Source of the DNA: Ignavibacteriales bacterium
Lineage (GTDB): Bacteria; Bacteroidota; Ignavibacteria; Ignavibacteriales; Ignavibacteriaceae
Direction of reading: 5' to 3'
NCBI GenBank assembly: GCA_016700155.1
Contig: CP065001.1
Location: 3,410,001-3,474,000, forward strand
DNA length: 64,000 nucleotides
Shown in pieces: positions 1 through 7,984 of this stretch. Numbering within the stretch: position 1 is the stretch's first letter; every line of letters begins with the position of its first letter. The notes under the pieces are model-generated. The model was not told the origin of the DNA. It was given only the letters and a program-made list of their open reading frames with translations, and did no database searches. The translations under genes and the position numbers were made by a program.

Positions 1-591
1 AATTTTATCTGAATCGAACTGACGGTTATTGAAATTACCGCCGCCCCAACTTGCAGGGAATATTACGAATCCTGAATCAACAGGAGTTAAACTTCCGTCT
101 GTACTTAAAATTCTTATAGGCAGTTTTAACTCGAACCAGTCACCAACTGCATCAAGAACTGTTGCATGTTCGTAGATGTATTCTTCAATCGGATCGGTCT
201 CTGTAGGACGATCTGCAATGTGAATTCTGAATACAATACTTGCAGGTAAACTTGGAGCCTGAACAACCTTTATCCAGATTGCCAAAGAATCACTGATTGT
301 CCAGTCATATAACGGCTGTCCGTCAGGTACTCTTTTAATAAGCTGCGAATAGCTTCCCCATGAATGGAATGATCCGATAACTATATCGGCATTTCCTGAA
401 CCGGTTCCCTCTCTGAAATCAGTTGTATTCAAAGTGAAATCCATCCGGCTTGGACTACCTTCAGTAGAAATCTGATATGTAGTATCAGCCGCAATGTCCG
501 AATCGAAGCTTTCAATTACTACACTGCTTTGTGCCATAGTAAAAGAAATGCTCATCATCAGAAGAAGAACAAGATGAATAAATCGTTTCAT
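1..591 (-). CDS. Secreted protein of unknown function, C-terminus cut by window edge
   Basis: An open frame runs without a stop from an ATG at 591 to the window edge (197 codons seen). It starts MKRFIHLVLLLMMSISFTMAQ, a clear signal peptide with a likely cut after MAQ. AGAGGAAA lies just upstream of the ATG, a good ribosome binding site. The rest is rich in Ser, Thr, Asp and aromatic residues and has no catalytic motif I recognise; the alternating pattern suggests a beta-sandwich, as in carbohydrate-binding or adhesin-like proteins (inference). It lies 94 bases downstream of the sodium/sugar symporter on the same strand and may share its transcript. A T9SS tail could lie beyond the edge but cannot be seen. 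Confidence 0.7.
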   Translation of the reverse strand, partial: MKRFIHLVLLLMMSISFTMAQSSVVIESFDSDIAADTTYQISTEGSPSRMDFTLNTTDFREGTGSGNADIVIGSFHSWGSYSQLIKRVPDGQPLYDWTISDSLAIWIKVVQAPSLPASIVFRIHIADRPTETDPIEEYIYEHATVLDAVGDWFELKLPIRILSTDGSLTPVDSGFVIFPASWGGGNFNNRQFDSDKI

Positions 592-628
592 AACTTTCCT
601 CTCTTTAGTTGAACGTTTGTAATTAGCT

Positions 629-652
629 GGATTGAATTGTTCCTTTCAATCC
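629..652. other. Small hairpin between symporter and secreted-protein gene
   Basis: GGATTGAA at 629-636 pairs with TTCAATCC at 645-652. On the plus strand TTTTT follows, so the hairpin resembles a terminator for that direction, yet both flanking genes are on the minus strand. On the minus strand there is no U-tract. It may be a processing or stability stem between the two genes, or may only stop antisense transcription. Confidence 0.35.
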
Positions 653-685
653 TTTTTGATTTAATGTTTTGCGAAACAAAGTTTT

Positions 686-2314
686 TCAATACCATAAACT
701 CCATAACCCGATTATTATTATCACTATAAACGCCGATAATATCAGGTTTGATTTTATACCTCTTACACTCCGCAGGTTTGAAACACCGCTTGTTATATCC
801 ATCATACTTTCTGTTATTGTATATTTAAGACCAAACACAGTGGTTATGTTCTTTTTTGATGAAGCATAATTAAGTACAACTATCAGGCTTATGCTGAGGA
901 CAAACAGAAAGATTGCGAAGTGCAAAAAATTAATTCCAAGGAGCCATTGAAATACAGGATGAAGTTCAACACCGTAATTCATTAGCATTTGTAGAAACAA
1001 TCTGAACAAACCGATAGCTTCGCCAACAATCAAAGTAGTAATTGCAGTATCGGCGCTTGTCTTTTTAGAAAACAATCCGAAAAGAAAAACCGCAGTGATG
1101 GGTGGAGCTACAAATGCCTGTACATTCTGAAGGAATAAATAAATCTGCGAACTGATGAGTTTAACAAGCGGGACAATAAGTATAGCTGCAACCACAACAG
1201 CGGTAGTTGCAAGTCTTCCGACGAGAACTAACTTTCTTTCGTTAGCACCGGGATAACGTATCTTATAAAAATCATTTGTAAATAAAATCGCTGTACTGTT
1301 GAACGCACCGGCAAGCGATGACATAATAGCGGCAAGTAATCCGGCAACAACTAATCCTTTAATACCTACCGGAAGAAGATCACCGGCAACCAAAGCAGCA
1401 TACGCTTCATCTCCGCTAATTTCAGGATAAAGAGCAACGGCAATTAATCCGGGTAACACTAACACAAAAATTGGAAGCACTTTAAGAAAAGCAGCGACAA
1501 GCGTTCCCCTGCGTGCGTCATTAACGGAACGTGCACTTAAAATTCTTTGAACTATATACTGATCTGTGCACCAATACCAGAAAGCAATAATCGGCGCACC
1601 GAATAAAATTCCTGTCCACGGAAAATCCGGATCAGATAAGTTCTTAAACATATTAAAGAAATCGGCAGGAAGTTTTTGTTCCAAACCCGTAAATCCGCCA
1701 ACTGCATTAAGTCCGAATAATGATAAACTTACAGCACCAAGAATAAGTATCAGTCCCTGAAACAGTTGTGTCCTGAAAACAGCATTTGCGCCGCCGGTAA
1801 CACTGTATAGCCCGGTTATTAGTACAATCAGGATAGACGAAGCATAAATATTTAATCCGAAAATTTTATAGAAAAGAAGTCCGGCAGCAAAAAGTGATAC
1901 AAGTATTTTTGTGAAGATATAAATGACGATTGAGAACGCGGCAAAAAATTTCCTTATTCTCACATCAAATCTTAACTCAAGAAATTCCGGCATAGTAAAC
2001 ACACCGGATTTCAGATAAACAGGTGCAAGTACCCAGCCAAGGAATATCAGTGTGAAGATTGCCATAAGTTCAAACTGACCCACTGCAAGTCCGCGTATTG
2101 AACCTGAGCCTGCAAGACCAATAAAGTGTTCACTTGAAATGTTGGTAGCGAATATTGAGATTCCGACCGTGAACCATCCGATATTTCTACCTGCAAGAAA
2201 ATAATCCGTATAATTTTCTTCGCTTCTTCTTGAATAATAGAATCCAAGACTGAGCACTACTATAAGGTATGCAACCAGAACAAGGAGATCTATTGGTGAA
2301 AAAATATCAGTCAC
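686..2314 (-). CDS. Sodium/sugar symporter, SSS family (vSGLT-like)
   Basis: A 542-residue polytopic membrane protein of the sodium:solute symporter family, which couples Na+ influx to sugar uptake across the inner membrane. The N-terminal part has the vSGLT-like pattern NISSEHFIGLAGSG followed by G-AVGQFE, and about 14 hydrophobic segments follow, the usual number. YYSRRSEENYTDYFLAGRN is the typical family opening. The start codon is GTG at 2312-2314. The gene is preceded by a candidate sigma-54 promoter (2348-2363) and a palindrome shared with the GH2 and MFS genes, so it probably imports sugar released by the neighbouring glycosidases. Substrate is not decided by the sequence; glucose, galactose or short beta-glucosides are reasonable. 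No truncation seen. Confidence 0.92.
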   Translation of the reverse strand: MTDIFSPIDLLVLVAYLIVVLSLGFYYSRRSEENYTDYFLAGRNIGWFTVGISIFATNISSEHFIGLAGSGSIRGLAVGQFELMAIFTLIFLGWVLAPVYLKSGVFTMPEFLELRFDVRIRKFFAAFSIVIYIFTKILVSLFAAGLLFYKIFGLNIYASSILIVLITGLYSVTGGANAVFRTQLFQGLILILGAVSLSLFGLNAVGGFTGLEQKLPADFFNMFKNLSDPDFPWTGILFGAPIIAFWYWCTDQYIVQRILSARSVNDARRGTLVAAFLKVLPIFVLVLPGLIAVALYPEISGDEAYAALVAGDLLPVGIKGLVVAGLLAAIMSSLAGAFNSTAILFTNDFYKIRYPGANERKLVLVGRLATTAVVVAAILIVPLVKLISSQIYLFLQNVQAFVAPPITAVFLFGLFSKKTSADTAITTLIVGEAIGLFRLFLQMLMNYGVELHPVFQWLLGINFLHFAIFLFVLSISLIVVLNYASSKKNITTVFGLKYTITESMMDITSGVSNLRSVRGIKSNLILSAFIVIIIIGLWSLWY

Positions 2315-2347
2315 GATTTCTTTAAATATTTTTTAGCTATTGATGTT

Positions 2348-2363
2348 TGCACATATCATACCA
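2348..2363 (-). promoter_or_regulatory. Candidate sigma-54 promoter of the symporter gene
   Basis: On the minus strand the sequence reads TGGTATGATATGTGCA, giving the invariant GG-N10-GC spacing of a -24/-12 promoter (consensus TGGCAC-N5-TTGCA). The GC lies 35 bases upstream of the GTG start, leaving a short leader of about 20 bases. The related promoters at 4900 and 9590 have the same arrangement. Confidence 0.55.
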
Positions 2364-2436
2364 TCAATTAAAAATGAACAGGTATTCGATTAAGTTTCTT
2401 TTTAATAAAATAAGTTTGAATGCCTGCTATAATTGC

Positions 2437-2473
2437 TTATTAAATTGATAAGCATAGTTATTATTTTAATAAT
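2437..2473. promoter_or_regulatory. Palindromic activator site, copy 1 (symporter)
   Basis: The left arm TTATTAAATTGATAA (2437-2451) is identical over 15 bases to the left arm of the site at 9460. The right arm, TTATTATTTTAATAA (2458-2472), is less conserved and one base nearer than in the other copies. It lies about 75-110 bases upstream of the -24 element at 2361-2362, a normal distance for an NtrC-type enhancer. The flanked form GCTTAT...ATAAGC also makes a smaller palindrome. Confidence 0.55.
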
Positions 2474-2496
2474 CACTATTTGATATAAATCAAAAA

Positions 2497-4833
2497 TTAT
2501 TTTATAAGAATCATTTTTCTTGATGATTCAAACTCACCTGCTTTTAATCTGAATAAATAAACTCCGCTTGCTAAATCAGAAGCGTCGAATTCAATTTCAT
2601 ATTTACCAGCTTCTCTGAATTCATTTACAAGTGTAGTTACTTCATTTCCAAGAATGTCATAAACTTTTAATGTCTGCCAGATTCCTGCTGGTGATTGCCA
2701 TCTGATTTTTGTTTTAGGATTAAAAGGATTTGGATAGTTTTGTTCCAGCAGAAATTCCTCCGGAACAAATCCTGTTTCATTATCAATATCAGTTACCATT
2801 CCGCCTAAATCATAAAAAGGTGTATAGGCATTTATCATCGTCTGACCGACTGCTTTAATTGTATCGCGGTTCATCCTGTAAATGCCCATGCTCTGGAATC
2901 CCTGCGGATGCTGAGCCGAATACCAATCGAAAATGCACCACCACGTTACGCCCATTAAATAACCTCCGTCACGGTACGAGCCGTCAGGTCTTATAACCGA
3001 AGCACGGTAAGTAAATGCATTAAAAGTTTCTGTAAATACTGTAACCTGGTTTGCCTGTCCTGTCGGCGAATTCAATTCTCCGGACCAGTAACCATACTCT
3101 GTATCAAGGATCGGTTTCTCCGGGTATTCCAGATTTGCATAACCTAAAAATCTTCTTGTGCCATCGTAATAAGTTCCGCCATGGAAGATTCCGAAGTACA
3201 TTGTCCAACCGGCAACATCACAAGCTGCCATAGATGGATCCTCTGGACCGGGTCTGTCTGCCGCTGCTGATTGTGTAACTAATCTTCCGTCCGCGTAATT
3301 AAAATCAAGTTCCTGGTTGACTTTCTGAATAAACTGCTGCCTGTTTGTTACATCAAGACATTCATTGGCTGTACTCCATAATAGAATTGACGGACGGTTG
3401 TAATCTTTAAAAACCATTTCACGGAACATCTGTTCGTGAATATGCCTAACACTGTTCTGCAGCACCCATGCAAATGATTCATCAAACCACCAGACAGGAA
3501 TTTCTTCTACAACAGCAATTCCCAATCTGTCTGCAAGAAGATATGTATGAAGATGATTCGGGTAATGCGCGGTACGAAGCATATTCACTTTAAGTGATTT
3601 TACTTTTAGCATATCAGAGTAAATTGAATCGATAGGAATACTTCTTCCGAACAAAGGATGGTCTTCGTGACGAGCAATTCCTGTGAAGAATACTGGTTTG
3701 TCATTCAACAATACTTTATCAACTGAAGTTTTTACTGTTCTTATTCCGAATTGTGTAAAGTATTCATCAAGCACTGTTGTACCTTCAGTGATAGTTACTC
3801 TCATTACATAAAGGTCAGGAGTTTTGGGTGTCCAGAGTTTGGGGTTCAGAACTCTAAGATCAGTCCGCCAGACTTTTGTTGAATCACTTTTAATTAAAAA
3901 TGATGTGGATGATGTACCGGTTATCGCGGCTGATAGTCCGGTTATGTCAGAAGCTTTTTCTGAATTGAAGTTAGTTTCATTTAACTCGGCATTATAAACT
4001 TCTATGTTTACGTTTATATTTTTATCAGCATTTCCTTTATTAAAAAGCACTAAGGTTGTCTGAACATCACCATCAGTGTTTTGCGGCACTATGTTGGCGC
4101 GGATTACAGAAACCGGATCAGAAAACTCAAGATAAACATCATGAATAATCCCGGTATAATTGAACCAATCCGCCTGTGTATAAGGAACAATATCATTCCT
4201 TGTTCCCCATTGCGGATTATCAACACGTACAACTAAGACATTGTTCGAGGTGTAATTCAAAACTTCAGAAACATCAAACGCAAATGGAGTATAACCGCCT
4301 TCGTGCCAGCCGAGATAAACATCATTAAGCCATACATCAGCAACATAGTTAACTGAGTAGAACATTAACTTTGCAAAACTTTCAGCATTTGATGCATCAA
4401 CCGTAAATGATTTTCTGTACCACACGCCATCCTGGTAGTACTCTGGAACCTGTGGGTAAGGATTCATCTGATTTTCAACTGATGGCAAAGTTTTTAGTTC
4501 CCACCCGCTGTCATCATAGCTTTGAAGATGCCTGTTCTGTGCTTCGTTCAACATGTTTTGATATCCTGCCGAATCTCTTTTTGCAAGAGTGACATTATCA
4601 TTGGCGGCGAATCTTTGTTTTTTCCATTCACCTTTCAAATTCAAAATTTCTCTGCTTTGTTTTTCAAATGAAGGAACGGCAAAACCATTTTGAAACGGTA
4701 TTCTTATTCCATCTACCTGTTTTAATGAATTCGTTGATAAAAGTCCTGCTATCTGCGAATATGTTTTGAATGGTGTGATTATCATGAACAGAAGTAAAAG
4801 AAATGCCGCATACGGTCGGTAATAAATTTTCAT
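2497..4833 (-). CDS. Secreted glycoside hydrolase family 2 enzyme with T9SS sorting tail
   Basis: A 778-residue GH2 retaining beta-glycosidase (beta-galactosidase/glucuronidase/mannosidase superfamily). It has a signal peptide (MKIYYRPYAAFLLLLFMI...TYSQ), an N-terminal jelly-roll with VWYRKSF and ADVWLNDVYLGWHEGGYTPF, an Ig-like middle domain, then a TIM barrel. The acid/base is probably E491 (SILLWSTANECL; usual family form is W-x-x-x-NE) and the nucleophile E579 (ILDTEYGYW). Residues from about 693 form a type A T9SS tail with LLEQNYPNPFNP and the closing GVYLFRLKAGE...KMILIK, so it should be exported to the cell surface. GAGGGAG lies 4 bases before the ATG. It has its own candidate sigma-54 promoter (4900-4915). 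Exact substrate cannot be read from the sequence. Confidence 0.93.
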   Translation of the reverse strand: MKIYYRPYAAFLLLLFMIITPFKTYSQIAGLLSTNSLKQVDGIRIPFQNGFAVPSFEKQSREILNLKGEWKKQRFAANDNVTLAKRDSAGYQNMLNEAQNRHLQSYDDSGWELKTLPSVENQMNPYPQVPEYYQDGVWYRKSFTVDASNAESFAKLMFYSVNYVADVWLNDVYLGWHEGGYTPFAFDVSEVLNYTSNNVLVVRVDNPQWGTRNDIVPYTQADWFNYTGIIHDVYLEFSDPVSVIRANIVPQNTDGDVQTTLVLFNKGNADKNINVNIEVYNAELNETNFNSEKASDITGLSAAITGTSSTSFLIKSDSTKVWRTDLRVLNPKLWTPKTPDLYVMRVTITEGTTVLDEYFTQFGIRTVKTSVDKVLLNDKPVFFTGIARHEDHPLFGRSIPIDSIYSDMLKVKSLKVNMLRTAHYPNHLHTYLLADRLGIAVVEEIPVWWFDESFAWVLQNSVRHIHEQMFREMVFKDYNRPSILLWSTANECLDVTNRQQFIQKVNQELDFNYADGRLVTQSAAADRPGPEDPSMAACDVAGWTMYFGIFHGGTYYDGTRRFLGYANLEYPEKPILDTEYGYWSGELNSPTGQANQVTVFTETFNAFTYRASVIRPDGSYRDGGYLMGVTWWCIFDWYSAQHPQGFQSMGIYRMNRDTIKAVGQTMINAYTPFYDLGGMVTDIDNETGFVPEEFLLEQNYPNPFNPKTKIRWQSPAGIWQTLKVYDILGNEVTTLVNEFREAGKYEIEFDASDLASGVYLFRLKAGEFESSRKMILIK

Positions 4834-4899
4834 AAAACTCCCTCAGGTTTATAATGCTGTACAGAATTATTTATAGGAAATAGTCAGACTGATTAATGA

Positions 4900-4915
4900 G
4901 GCAAGTATAGTACCA
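4900..4915 (-). promoter_or_regulatory. Candidate sigma-54 promoter of the GH2 gene
   Basis: The minus strand reads TGGTACTATACTTGCC, which fits TGGCAC-N5-TTGC with one change in the -24 box and a perfect TTGC -12 box. The GC is about 67 bases upstream of the GH2 start codon. The palindrome at 4978-5015 lies 64-101 bases upstream. Confidence 0.68.
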
Positions 4916-4977
4916 CGAAGAAGTGAATAAAATTTGATTGAAATTTCAATCCGGGTTGAAATTATCAGGTCGAAGAA

Positions 4978-5015
4978 TTATTAAACTAATAAACTCCAAT
5001 TATCAGAATAATAAG
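4978..5015. promoter_or_regulatory. Palindromic activator site, copy 2 (GH2)
   Basis: TTATTAAACTAATAA, 7-base spacer, TTATCAGAATAATAAG. Each arm differs from the 9460 copy at only one or two bases and the 7-base spacer has the same length. Comparing one arm with the reverse complement of the other gives 12 matches in 15. It abuts the stop codon of the sigma-54 activator gene (5017) and lies in the correct place for an enhancer of the GH2 promoter. Confidence 0.62.
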
Positions 5016-5016
5016 T

Positions 5017-6489
5017 TTAATCTTCAGATTTTTTAAGTCCCAGTTCCTTAGACATTCTATAATAATTAGGCGGAGCGATACCTAGTTTTTTTGCAGCTTC
5101 AGTATCTGATTGTGAATGCTGCCTGACGAACTTAAAGTATCTTTCACGCATTATCTTTTCCATTTCTTTTAATGGAATGATATGCTCGGGGTTAAAAAAA
5201 TCTGTCACACCCGATTCAGTTGATTGACGCATTGGTTCAGTTAAACCTAATGCTCTTTCAGCATGAAATTTTGTTATATTTTTTTCAGAGGTAAATAACA
5301 TACGCTGAACTACATTCTTTAGTTCCCTTACATTTCCGGGCCAGTCATATTGAAGGAATACTTCCATGGTTTCATCGGGAATCTGAGGTTTATCCTTACC
5401 CATATCTATACTTATGTTTGAAAGGAAGTGATCGATGAGAAGAGGTATGTCGGTTTTTCTATGTTTAAGGTCAGGAACATATATAGGCAGAACATTGAGC
5501 CTGTAATAAAGATCCTCTCTGAATCTTCTCTCTTTAACCTCCTCTTCTATATTCCTGTTGGTTGCAGCAATAATTCTTACATCGACTTTTATTTTTTCGG
5601 TGCGACCTATCTTTTCAATTTCACCATCCTGAATTACGCGAAGTAATTTCACCTGTGCAGGTAAAGGCAGTTCAGTTATCTCATCAAGAAAAATTGTGCC
5701 GTTGTTTGCTATTTCAAAAAGTCCGAGCTTCTTTTTATCAGCCCCGGTGAACGCTCCTTTTTCATAACCAAAGAGTTCACTCTCTACAAGCTGGCTCGGA
5801 AGGCTTCCGCAGTTAATGATAATAAAATTTTCATACTTCCTGTCACTGCGGTAATGAATGTTGTAAGCAACAAGTTCTTTTCCCGTTCCCGATGAACCTC
5901 TTATAAGTGTGTTAACATTGCTCTGCGCAAACTTTGTAATTTCCTCACGAAGGATATTTATTAATGGAGATTCACCCACCATTCTTTTTTGCTGAAGAAT
6001 ATCTTCAACATTTCTGCTTAACTTCTGGTTGGATCTCGATCGTTCCCTTTCAAGCAGACACTTTTCGTGAGCATTGAAAATACTCATCAAAAAATCTGTC
6101 GGCTGGTAAATGTATTCTTCAATATCACCGGGATACTTTGTACAGTACCAGAAAGCTCCCGCTTTAATAAGTTTGTTGGCAAAGTTGTAGTCGGATATGT
6201 TGATAGTCATTTTAGTGATGACGATTATCTGCACTGTGTGATCTATCTGTTTTATCTGGTAGATAAGATCTTCACCCATTACACCGCCGGCGATCTGGAA
6301 GTCCATAATCACCACATCAAAATATCCTTTTTTAGATTTCAGAAGTTCAAGCGCAGCTTTACCATTTGAAACTATATCAATTATTTTCATTCGTTCATTG
6401 AATGGATACAATGTGTTCTGAACTCTTCTAACATCAAAGTCTTCATCTTCAATTAATAGTATGTGAATTTTTTTTCCGTCAGTAATCAT
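5017..6489 (-). CDS. Sigma-54-dependent response regulator (NtrC family)
   Basis: A 490-residue activator with three parts: receiver domain (1-125; acidic pair E15/D16, phospho-acceptor D63 in VVIMDFQ, K118), a coiled linker, an AAA+ sigma-54 interaction domain (about 170-400; Walker A GSSGTGKE 198-205, GAFTGA 245-250, Walker B TIFLDEI), and a C-terminal Fis-type helix-turn-helix (AAKKLGIAPPNYYRMSKELG). All parts needed to drive sigma-54 RNA polymerase are intact. It is last in an operon after the solute-binding protein and kinase, 10 bases from the kinase stop. Three sigma-54-like promoters with a shared palindrome lie at its flanking sugar genes, so it is the natural candidate to bind them (inference). 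Confidence 0.95.
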   Translation of the reverse strand: MITDGKKIHILLIEDEDFDVRRVQNTLYPFNERMKIIDIVSNGKAALELLKSKKGYFDVVIMDFQIAGGVMGEDLIYQIKQIDHTVQIIVITKMTINISDYNFANKLIKAGAFWYCTKYPGDIEEYIYQPTDFLMSIFNAHEKCLLERERSRSNQKLSRNVEDILQQKRMVGESPLINILREEITKFAQSNVNTLIRGSSGTGKELVAYNIHYRSDRKYENFIIINCGSLPSQLVESELFGYEKGAFTGADKKKLGLFEIANNGTIFLDEITELPLPAQVKLLRVIQDGEIEKIGRTEKIKVDVRIIAATNRNIEEEVKERRFREDLYYRLNVLPIYVPDLKHRKTDIPLLIDHFLSNISIDMGKDKPQIPDETMEVFLQYDWPGNVRELKNVVQRMLFTSEKNITKFHAERALGLTEPMRQSTESGVTDFFNPEHIIPLKEMEKIMRERYFKFVRQHSQSDTEAAKKLGIAPPNYYRMSKELGLKKSED

Positions 6490-6499
6490 TTGTTATTCG

Positions 6500-7978
6500 C
6501 TAGTTAGAGATTGTAATTGTAAATCTGCAGCCGCCTTCGGCAAGATTGCCGGCATCAATATCCCAGCCGCAGCGCTTCGTAATTTCATAAGCAATATAGC
6601 AACCATATCCTGAATTCTGAATTTCAGTTTTCTTAGTCGTTACATTTTCAACGAAAATATTTTTTATTCCATTTTCATTTTTTATTAAAAGATTTTCCGG
6701 TAATCCTTTTCCGTTATCTTCGATAGTAATAAAGGATTTATTCAATTCCCTGTTGAACTTTGTTTTACAGTTGATTACCAGGTTACTGTCTCCGCCGTGT
6801 TCAATGCTGTTCTGCAGCAAAGGTTCTATAATTTCCCACACAACAAATTCGTTTATCGGAACAACGGGAAGCTCAGGATCGGTTTCCATCCTTATTTCAA
6901 ACGCATTTGATTTTGATGAGACCCGCAGAAAAATATTATCAACAATAAATTTTATTACTTCGTTAAGATTTGTTTTAAACATCTGATTACGGATTGTCTG
7001 CACAGGCGGATCGTACCACTTCATATCATAAATCACTCTTGAAATGAAATTAGAATACTTCGTTACCCTGTATTTTGTATCGGTTATGTTTTCAGGCGAA
7101 AGCTTACGAAGATCCTCCTTAATAAAACCCATTATCTTCTCAGCTTTATGATGCGTATGATAAATTCTTTTTGTAAAGATAAGTTCCTTTTGATAGTTGA
7201 TCTGTTTCATAAGGTTTTCTTCATGCTCTTCAAACAACATCTTTTGTGCATCATCCCGTTCTTTTACGGTATAGGAAGAGATGAAGTACATCGCGAGAAG
7301 TCCAAGCAGGATTAACGAAAGATAGATAACAGAAGTTTCATCAAAATTACTTATCACCTGGTTGCTTATAAAACTAAAGTCAGGTGTGTTTTTAATGTAC
7401 ACTGAACCAATGTATTCCCCTCTTACAACAAACGGCACGAAAGTTTTAAATGTTTTTGCATCAACAAGTTCGCTGTAAATTCTTTCATCAGATCGCAACT
7501 GGTCTCTCATTGATGCGAACATGATTGCAGCTTCCTTATGATCCCCGTTTACAGGGTGAACAATATTCTTCCTGTCAAACAGGAAATTGTAAAGCGTTTC
7601 ACCATCATCAATCGCTAAAACTTTTTCATTGTCGCTTACAAGAATGCAAATTTCTTCAATGTTATGATGAAGCATTTGCTGGCTGAAGATTATGTTGAAT
7701 GACTGAATTAGCCTTCTTTTCTCTTCATCAGACATTTCTGTTTTAGGAATGAAGGTCTCAATCAAAAGTTCGAATGAAGTCGCCGTAAGGTTGGCATGTT
7801 TTTCTGCTGAATCCTTCTGATACCACTCCTGCGTGTTGCTTAAAAAACTTCTGATTGATGATTTATTAATAAATGATACAAGAAGCTGGAAAGAAAAAAG
7901 TATAACAAACAGAACTGTTAAGTGTTTAAACTCAAAATGATATTCCCTGAATTTTTCTATGAATTTTTTTCTGATCAT
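6500..7978 (-). CDS. Membrane histidine kinase with divergent catalytic motifs
   Basis: A 492-residue sensor. One transmembrane helix near residues 18-37 and another near 213-235 bracket an extracytoplasmic domain of about 175 residues; a coiled coil and kinase core follow. The ATPase domain is recognisable: N-box-like WEIIEPLLQNSIEHG, G1 box ITIEDNGKGLPENL, and a degraded G2 box NSGYGCYIAYEIT in place of the usual GTGLGL. The dimerisation helix carries KRIYHTHHKAEKIMGF, not the common HE-x-x-x-P or HE-x-x-N box, so the phosphorylated histidine is uncertain. It starts 6 bases after the solute-binding protein gene and is followed by the sigma-54 regulator. The probable role is to relay the binding protein's ligand state to the regulator. 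Confidence 0.85.
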   Translation of the reverse strand: MIRKKFIEKFREYHFEFKHLTVLFVILFSFQLLVSFINKSSIRSFLSNTQEWYQKDSAEKHANLTATSFELLIETFIPKTEMSDEEKRRLIQSFNIIFSQQMLHHNIEEICILVSDNEKVLAIDDGETLYNFLFDRKNIVHPVNGDHKEAAIMFASMRDQLRSDERIYSELVDAKTFKTFVPFVVRGEYIGSVYIKNTPDFSFISNQVISNFDETSVIYLSLILLGLLAMYFISSYTVKERDDAQKMLFEEHEENLMKQINYQKELIFTKRIYHTHHKAEKIMGFIKEDLRKLSPENITDTKYRVTKYSNFISRVIYDMKWYDPPVQTIRNQMFKTNLNEVIKFIVDNIFLRVSSKSNAFEIRMETDPELPVVPINEFVVWEIIEPLLQNSIEHGGDSNLVINCKTKFNRELNKSFITIEDNGKGLPENLLIKNENGIKNIFVENVTTKKTEIQNSGYGCYIAYEITKRCGWDIDAGNLAEGGCRFTITISN

Positions 7979-7984
7979 ATCATT

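Noticed and set aside
669..869. 66-codon plus-strand frame inside the symporter gene
   Set aside because: It is antisense to the clear SSS protein, has no ribosome site and no recognisable product.
6067..6369. 100-codon plus-strand frame inside the sigma-54 regulator
   Set aside because: Antisense shadow of the receiver domain, with composition unlike a real protein of this genome.
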